In this document: one piece after another, positions 56,873 through 64,000 of the stretch
Layout of the letters: each line of letters begins with the position of its first letter
Numbering within the stretch: position 1 is the stretch's first letter
DNA from: Eptesicus fuscus
Taxonomy: Eukaryota; Chordata; Mammalia; Chiroptera; Vespertilionidae
Direction of reading: 5' to 3'
Length of the DNA: 64,000 nt
Assembly (NCBI RefSeq): GCF_027574615.1
Contig: NC_072474.1
Location: forward strand, 43,629,690 to 43,693,689
Notes under the pieces: generated by a model
Told to the model about the DNA's origin: nothing
Database searches by the model: none
The model's input: only the letters and a program-made list of their open reading frames with translations
Made by a program: the position numbers and the translations under genes

Positions 56873-58995
56873 GTATTTACTTAACTACAATGCTAATATA
56901 GTTTTGGCTCTGATTTCCAAACCTTCTCATGGGGAAATGGGGAAACATTGGCCAGTAATAGCTAAGGAAAATGTCTATGTCACCTTCCAGCTCTGCATTG
57001 TCTTTCCAGGGACCTCTGTTGTGACCCACGGCACACTGGTCTGAAATAGATATTTCCCTCGGTCATGATTTTTTAATGCCAATGACAGAGCTGTTTTGGT
57101 CTCTCTCTTTGTAAGTGCTCAAATGTCAGGCTTTAAACAGAGAGCCAATTGTTTCTTTGGCTTTAGTTATCTGTGTTCCTAACTATAGATCCTTTGATTA
57201 ATGTCTGTCCCACACCAAACATTCCGTACTATAGCAGTTGCAACTTTGTTTCTCAGCTTTTAATGCTCTCTCACAGTCACTCTAGGTATCTTAGCCCTAT
57301 CTGAATTATATGGGGCACATTTTACAGGTATTATAGATTTTGTTTGTTTGTTTGGTTGGTTGTTTGTTTGTTTTAAATAAAAAGAGTAGGTTCCACATGG
57401 CTAAACTACTAACTGAAAAAAGTCTCCCACTTTGTGGAAAAGTCATGGTCTCTATGTTACTTCATGTATAACATTAGAAAATGTGCTCTTGTCTCTAGAA
57501 CTCAGAGTTTTCTTACCTGAATATAGTATGTCTTATTCTACAAAAACTATAGCAATAATTTTGTGAAGTTACCTTAAGCCTATGGTATGATTTTTAACTT
57601 TGCTCATTAACAAGTGTGGTTGTCAGTTGACCCCTATATCAGATTCATTCTATCAGGATAGGCAAACTTAGATAACAATTTATTATTTTACAGGAAAAAT
57701 TTAAAGAGTGAAACTGTTATGTTTACTTGACTCTTTAGTCTATTATCTGTAAGAAATTTAAACAGATAGCCAAATTTTTACCCGAATATTGCTTAGCAGG
57801 TAGAGTAATATTGTTTGGAGAAAGTCATTGATTGACTTTAATACCAACAGTTATAAAATTACATATCTGAGAAACAAATTAGAATTAGAGGAACCTTCTC
57901 TAGATTATATATGGCTGCTGACAAATTTTTAATCTTTGACTCTCCTTTATCCTGCACTCAAAGAGACCACCACTCATCTTGTGATGTATTATTACCTCAG
58001 ATGGGTAACAGTACAGTTTTTTATATCAATTGCATTAAAGTAATACTCATTCAACACATTTCTTAACAAGTATTGTACTCCATATGCATATTGTATTAAG
58101 CATGAGAGTGATAAAAGTTAAAAAATAAAAATAAACCCTGACTAAAAAGTATACACAACCTAAAAGAGAACAGAAATGTATTAAATAACTAGTTTTATTT
58201 CATTATGGAGAATATGTTTTCAGATTTGTGCACAAGAATCAATGATATTAATGAGATATCCATAACTCTATTCTAGGAATGTTTCAAATACATAGTGATA
58301 CTTCATATTGAAGAATAAACTAAAATCTATCAAATAGACAGGCGGTAGAAGATAATTCCTAGTAAGAATATGATGAGTTCACATAGCAAACTGCATAAAG
58401 TAATTTGGTCCTGCTAGAACACACAGTAAAAGAGGGGTGATGTCAATAGGTAAAGCTAAAAATACAGGCAGGAATTTCGTCTTTCTTCAGTATAAAGATA
58501 AGATCCATGGGATACTCAGAAAGCCTTTCACAATCCAATAAAAATAAATTATAACAAACATTTTAAAAGCATTACAGGACTTACCTAAAAGTAAGAAAAA
58601 GTCAGGGATGAAATAAACAAGTGAGAAAAGTGAACTAAAACTTGAAAAATAAGCATAGTCAATAAACACACACAAATGCTGGGTTTGCCCTGATACCAGT
58701 ACCCAGAGACTAAACTAATGTTAAGGGTTAAATATGACATTACTGAATTGGGTAGAGCTGGTTGAAGGGGACTGGAGTCACAAATTTGTTATGCCACCAG
58801 AATCCTAGAAGAAGTAAGAAGTTAAGACAAATCCTCTGTGGAGAAATTTAATACCCTTTTATGACTCCAGGATTTCCACTGACTAAATCCAATTAGACAA
58901 GAAAATAAGCCACCATAAGTGAAAGTTGGGAGATTACCTCTGAAGGAATTCAAGTAATGGAATTGCTGAATCAGATGTTTAAAAACTTATATTTG
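56873..58995. other. AT-rich intergenic DNA with (TTTG)n
   Basis: A TTTG/TTGG tract lies at 57339-57375. No gene or element ends were found up to the L1 5' end. Confidence 0.55.
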
Positions 58996-59087
58996 GAGAT
59001 TCTGAAGATGACGACCGGCAGAAAGGGAGGGAGGGAGAGAGTGTGAGAGAGAGTGAGGGAGTGGTAGAGGAGTATGTGGACGTATGT

Positions 59088-59088
<1 letters not shown>

Positions 59089-59130
<42 letters not shown>
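59089..59130. repeat. (GT)n microsatellite in L1 5' UTR
   Basis: Twenty-one GT units, uninterrupted. Confidence 0.96.
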
Positions 59131-59133
<3 letters not shown>

Positions 59134-59739
59134 AGCTAGGGACAGTTAGATCCTGCAGGTCTTCCAAAGGGCTGCCAAACTGGGCACATGCGAAGCCCCA
59201 CTGCCATCGTGGACACTCTGGGGGCGGCCAGCACAGGCACAGAGACCACGCCATCTTGAAAAACAGAGCTGCTTGAGACTAGGATCCTGGCCTCAGCACC
59301 ATCCAGTCTGGTCTCAGACACAAGCTGGGACCCTGCAGGCACTGGGGACAGCGACCTGTGACCACAGCTGCAGACTCACAGACACCAAGAATCCAGACAT
59401 CCCAGCTGCAGATTTCTGTGAGTCACAGAGCCCATCCCCCTCCCCACAGGCTCGCTGCAGCGCCATAGGAACTGCCAGACCCGCCCCTTGCACAGGGCTA
59501 CAGCTCTGCTACAGAAATTTGAATCTGGGAGTGCAGGTACACTGGGAATCTGTTCCCCACAACTCAATCGGGAGACCAAACCCCACGCCCACACAGGGCG
59601 GCAGTGCCACCTGATTTCGATTCTGGGTAAGCGCACACAGAAGTCTGTTTTCCACAGCGCAGGAGTGGACCTTCTGCAGACACAGTGCAACTGTGCAATC
59701 CGGTCCCCCAAGCAGACCGGGGACCCTGATTCTCCATGC

Positions 59740-60090
59740 GAGAAGCAGCACTGAGCACCAGTGACTTGACTCTGTTTCTCATCGTGTGCACCTGTGATCC
59801 CTGATTCCCAGTGCATTCACACTAAGAGCCAGTGACTCCAATTCTTGGCACATGCACACACAGGGACCCTGAGTCTTGGTGCGAGGCCGCACCAAGTAAC
59901 AGAGACTCTGATATTTGATTCTTGGTGCGGGCACAGGGGGACTCTGACTCCTGACACACTCTAGGGGACTCTGATATTAGACACATGGCAGTGGGGCCTC
60001 TTTTTCAGCTAGGAGCAAGTGGGGCCCCTGATTCTAGGTGCACACATGAGGCCACACTGAGCGCCAGTGACTCTGATCCTGGGTGAGCAT
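59740..60090 (+). repeat. Degenerate tandem region in L1 5' UTR
   Basis: Repeated near-copies of GAGC(A/G)CCAGTGACTCTGAT and TTCTTGGTGC(A/G)..GCACAC recur roughly every 55-75 bases (for example near 59753, 59825, 59895, 59945 and 60058). Spacing is irregular. Confidence 0.6.
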
Positions 60091-60225
60091 GGCTCCCACC
60101 AACTTACAGCAGCCACACGTCTTGGTGTCAGAGCTCTTCAGTGATACTCGGGTGGTGCGAAGCTCCCACTGCACATGGCTCAGGCCCACACAACTCGTTG
60201 TTTGAACCTTCTGGTGATAGTTAGA

Positions 60226-61080
60226 ATGGGGAGACAACAACGCAATCCCCAAAGGAAAGAAAATGAAGAATCGCCAAGACAGGAAATAAGTGAAATAGAA
60301 GCATGCAACATGACAGAAAAAAAGAATTCAGAGTAATAGTCATACAGTTCATACACCAGATGGATGAGAAAATCAACAACCTATGCAAAAATCAAGAAGA
60401 AATCAAAAGTGATATATCTACAATAAAAAACACCATGGAAGGTTTCAACAGTAGACTAGAAGAATCAGAGGACCGAATTAGTGAGTTAGAAATAAGGTAG
60501 AGAAACAAGCCCAATCTGAACAGCAACTGGAGAAAAAAATTAAAAAGCAGGAGGAGAGTCTAAGGGAGCTTTGGGACAACAGAAAACAAAGTAATATACA
60601 TATAATAGGGCTGCCAGAAGGACAAGAGCAGCAAGGATTAGAAAATCTATTGGAAGAAATAATGACAGAAAACTTCCTGGATATGGGGAAGAAAAAGTTA
60701 CACAAGTACAGAGACCCAAGCAAGATGAATCCTAAAAGACCCACACCAAGACACATCATAATTACAATGGCAAATGTTAAAGACAAAGAGAGAATCTTAA
60801 AGGCTGCAAGAGAGAGACAGAGAGTTACCTACAAAGGATCCCCCAACAGATTATCAAATGATTTCTCAACAGATACAGAATCAAGCTAGAAGGAAATGGA
60901 AGTAGGTATACAAAGTGATGCAAAGCAAAGGACTGAATACTAAGTCTAAGAATACTCTATCCAGCAAGAGTATCGATCAAAAGTGAAGGGGAAATCAGGA
61001 GCTTTGCAGGCAAAAAAAGGCTAAGGGAGTTTATCACTACCAAGCCAGCAATGCAAGGAATGCTAAAGAGAATGCTGTAA
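60226..61080 (+). pseudogene. L1 ORF1 (RNA-binding protein), frameshifted
   Basis: The ATG at 60226 starts MGRQQRNPQRKENEESPRQE, but this frame stops after 36 residues. A run of seven A at 60316-60322 is the likely slip site. The coiled-coil part continues in another frame (60303-60500: FIHQMDEKINNLCKNQEEIK, then STIKNTMEGFNSRLEESEDR). The RRM part is in a third stretch (60650-60889: PKRPTPRHIIITMANVKDKE, RILKAARERQRVTYKGSPNR). The C-terminus FITTKPAMQGMLKRML ends at TAA 61078-61080. Intact ORF1p is a trimeric RNA chaperone in the L1 particle. At least two further frame changes confirm decay. Confidence 0.92.
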
Positions 61081-61128
61081 AAAGAAGAAATAGAAAGGGA
61101 GGAAGGAACACAGGCATAAAGTACAGAA

Positions 61129-64000
61129 ATGGCTACAAACAAATACCTATCAATAATAACATTAAACATAAATGGATTAAATGCTCCAATTAAAATACAT
61201 TGAGTGAGTGAATGGATTAGAAAACATGACCCATATATATGCTGTCTATAGAAGACCCACCTCAGAACAAGGGACTCACACAGACTGAAAGTGTTAGGGA
61301 TGGAAAAATATCTATCAGGCAAATGGAAATGATAAAAAAGATGGGGTAGCAATACTTATATCTGACAAAATATACCTCAAAGTGAAGACCATAACAAAAG
61401 ACAATAAAGGCCACTTCATAATTCTAAAGGGATCAATAAAACAAGAGGATATAACTCTGGTAACCATTTATGCACTCAATGCAGGAGCACTCAAATACAT
61501 AAAAAAATACTTCTGGAAGATATCAGGGGAGAGATTGACAGCAACACAATCATAGTAGGAGACTTTAATACCCCATTAACATCACTGGATAAATACTCTA
61601 GACAAAAAAATTAGCAAAGAAACATCAATCCTAAATGACTCACTAGATCAGATGGACTTAATTGACATCTTTAGAATATTCCACCCCAAAACTACAGAAT
61701 ATACATTCTTCTCAAGTGCACCTGGGACATTTTCAAAGATAGAACACATATTGGGACACAGGCAGAGTCTCTCCAAATTCAAGAGGATTGAAATCATATC
61801 AAGCATTTTCTCAGATCACAATGGTATAAAATTAGAAATCAACTACAGTAAAAACAATCACAAAAATTCAAACACTCGGAGGCTGAATAGCACACTATTA
61901 AACAATGAGTGGGTTACCAAAGAGACCAAAGAAGGAATCAAACACATCCTGGAAACAAACGACAATGAAAACACAACAATCCAAAATCTATGGGACACAA
62001 TGAAAGCAGTCCTGAGAGGGAAGTTCATAGCTCTACAGGCCTACCTCAAAAAGCAAGAAAAGCTGGTAATAAAACATCTAACTCTGCAACTTGAAGAATT
62101 AGAAAGAGAGCAACAAGAAAAGCCCAGTGTGAGCAGAAGGAAGGAAATAATAAAGATCAGAGTGGAAATAAATGACATAAAGACCAAAAAAAATCAATGA
62201 AACCAAGAGTTGGTTCTTTGAAAGGATAAACAAGATTGATGAACCTCTTGCTAGGCTCACCAAGAAGCAAAGAGAAAGGACCCAAATAAACAAAATCAGA
62301 AACAAAAGAGGTGAAATAACAGATCCCACAGAAATACAAAGAATCGTAAAAAAATACTATGAGCAACTCTACTCCAACAAAATGGTCAACCTAGAAGAAA
62401 TGGACATATTCCTAAAAAATACAACCTTCCAAAACTCAACCAGGAGGAATCAAAAAATCTGAATAGGCCAATAACTATGGAGGAAATTGAAGGAGTAATA
62501 AAAAGACTTCCAACAAACAAAAGTCCTGGACCAGAGAGCTTCACAGCAAAGTTTTATCAAACATTCAAAGAAGAAATAAAACCTATCTTCTCAGACTATC
62601 CAAAAAAGTTCAAGAGGAAGGAACACTTCCAAGCTCTTTCTATGAAGCCAGCATTACCCTAATCCCAAAACCAGATAAAGATAATACAAAGAAAGAGAAT
62701 TACAGGCCAATATTCCTTGTGAACATAGCTGCCAAAATCCTCAATAAAATTATAACAAATCAAATCCAGCATTACATTAGAAAGATCATACACCATGACC
62801 AAGTAGGATTTATTCTGGGGATGCAAGGATGGTACAACATCTGCAAATCAATAAATGTGATACACCACATAAATAAACGGAGAGACAAAAACCATATAAT
62901 CATATCCATTGATGCAGAAAAAGCATTTGACAAAATCCAACACACTTTCTTGATAAAAACTCTCAGCAAGGTGGGAATAGAAAGATCATACCTCAACATA
63001 ATAAAAGCCATATCTGACAAACACACAGCCAACATCATACTCAATGGGCAAAAACTAAAACCATTTCCCATAAAAACAGGAACAAGACAGGTATGCCCAC
63101 TCTCACCACGCTTGTTTGACATAGTACTGGAAGTACTAGCCATTGCAATCAGACAAGAAGAAGAAATAAAAGGCATCCAAATTGGAAAAGAAGAAGTAAA
63201 ACTGTCCTTATTCGCAGATGACATGATAATGTAAAACCCCAAAGACTCCATCAAAAGCTATTAGACTTAATAAACGAATTCGGCAATGTAGCAGGATACA
63301 AAATTAACACCCAGGAGTCTATGGCTTTTCTATACACCAATAATGAACTCACAGAAAGATAAATTTAAAAAGCAATCTCATTTACCATTGCAACAAAAAA
63401 ATTAAGATGACTAGGAATAAACTTAACCAAGGAGACAAAGGTCCTGTACACAGAAAATTTCAGGACGCTAAAAAAAGAGATAGAGGAAGACATAAACAAA
63501 TGGAAGAATATACCATGTTCATGGATTGGTAGAATCAACATCATTAAAATGTCCATACTACCCAAAGCAATCTATAAATTCAATGCAATCCCCATTAAAA
63601 TACCAAGGCAAACTTCAAAGACCTAGAACAAATCCTCCAAAAATTCATCTGGAATAAAAAAAAAAAGACCCCGAATAGCTGCAGCAATCTTGAAAAAGAA
63701 GAGCAATGTTGGAGGCATCACAGTACCAGATATCAAGCTATACTACAAAGGTACAGCACAAGAACAGACATATACACCAGTGGAACACAACAGAGAACCC
63801 AGAAATCGACACAAGCCAGTATGCTCAATTAATATTTGACAAAGGAGGCAAGAGCATACAATGGAGACAAGACAGTCTCTTCAATAAATGGTGTTGGGAA
63901 AACTAGACAGATACTTGCAAAAAAACTAGACAGATACTTGCAAAAAAATGAAACTAGACCACCAAGTTACACCAAAAACAAAAATAAACTCAAAATGGAT
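61129..64000 (+). pseudogene. L1 ORF2 (endonuclease/reverse transcriptase), broken, partial
   Basis: The ATG at 61129 gives MATNKYLSIITLNINGLNAP and meets a stop after 24 codons. Endonuclease signatures follow in pieces: VGDFNTPLTSLD near 61556, TFSKIEHILGH near 61730 and FSDHNGIKLE near 61812. The frame 61652-62200 (182 codons) is the longest. RT motifs lie in 62719-63234: HDQVGFILGMQGW, motif A SIDAEKAFDKIQH, motif B GTRQVCPLSPRLFD and motif C LFADDMI, with a stop just after MIM. Later pieces include INIIKMSILPKAIYKFNAIP and NPEIDTSQYAQLIFDKGGKS. The Cys-rich C-terminus lies beyond base 64000. Confidence 0.93.
63900..63945 (+). repeat. 23-bp tandem duplication within L1 ORF2
   Basis: The unit AAACTAGACAGATACTTGC plus AAAA is present twice without mismatch (63900-63922 and 63923-63945). 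It shifts the ORF2 frame and is absent from the equivalent spot in the 51.5 kb copy's start. Confidence 0.93.

Larger units (their letters stand above)
58996..60225 (+). promoter_or_regulatory. L1 5' UTR (internal promoter region)
   Basis: This is GC-rich leader before ORF1. It includes a G/A-rich start, a (GT)21 run at 59089-59130, a CpG-containing middle, and a degenerate repeated region at 59740-60090. L1 5' UTRs hold an internal RNA polymerase II promoter; here that role is inferred from position only. The open frames at 59273-59614 and 59376-59816 are chance frames in GC-rich leader. Confidence 0.8.
58996..64000 (+). mobile_element. Near-full-length L1, 3' end beyond window
   Basis: 5' UTR (58996-60225), ORF1 (60226-61080), 48-bp spacer, ORF2 (61129 to window end). 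The start is placed where AT-rich DNA gives way to GGAGATTCTGAAGATGACGA and G/A-rich then GC-rich text. The exact boundary cannot be fixed without the 3' duplication. Broken frames in both ORFs make it inactive, yet the sequence is close to the 9.3 and 51.5 kb copies in shared ORF2 parts. Confidence 0.93.

Noticed and set aside
62772..63254. 160-codon minus-strand frame
   Set aside because: Complement of the L1 reverse transcriptase region, which reads correctly on the plus strand.

Overview
The window looks like vespertilionid-bat genomic DNA, and nearly everything recognisable in it is transposon-derived. Three observations point there. First, many insertions carry HeliBat-type Helitron ends: a 5' TCCTATATAATAAA-like end followed by an ATGCAAATTGACC-like box, and a 3' hairpin followed by GGCCTCTAG, inserted between A and T. 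Second, there are eight tRNA-related SINEs, most matching the bat Ves family (GTGGCTCAGTGGTTGAGC-like head, ATCAATAAAAA-like tail). Third, there is a short hAT element with a perfect 8-bp target duplication. The identification comes from recognising these families by eye; no search was run. No intact host protein-coding gene, rRNA, tRNA or CRISPR was found.

Layout. 1-7.4 kb: a cluster of Helitrons on both strands, a perfect 59-bp-arm palindrome, TA microsatellites and an old antisense L1. 9.3-10.9 kb: an L1 insertion with an inverted 5' half (twin priming), followed by about 400 bp that looks like 3'-transduced flanking DNA, all inside one target-site duplication. 11.4-13.2 kb: a composite Helitron carrying a 60-bp minisatellite and a Lys/Arg/Ser-rich reading frame behind a splice-acceptor-like site, the best candidate for a captured gene fragment. 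15-21.3 kb: more Helitrons, including two whose 5' ends abut head to head and one about 2 kb long with a GC-rich then purine-rich payload. 21-42 kb: mostly AT-rich DNA with old MIR, L2 and LTR fragments, Ves SINEs, the hAT element, a second twin-primed L1 and an L1 ORF1/ORF2 fragment. 42.7-43.2 kb: a solo LTR (6-bp duplication) inside an older MIR. 45-56.7 kb: several SINEs and L1 tails with clean target duplications, including an L1 at 51.5-53.1 kb broken by a younger Helitron. 59-64 kb: the 5' portion of a near-full-length sense L1 (5' UTR, broken ORF1, broken ORF2) that runs off the window end.

The elements do not form a pathway. The L1 proteins would have supplied the endonuclease and reverse transcriptase that mobilised the L1 and SINE copies. 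The Helitrons here are all non-autonomous (no Rep/helicase seen) and would have needed an element elsewhere. Nestings give partial relative ages: MIR before solo LTR, and L1 before Helitron at 52.7 kb. The strongest candidates for something undescribed are the Helitron-borne reading frame (12.45-12.76 kb) and the L1 3' transduction (10.44-10.87 kb).
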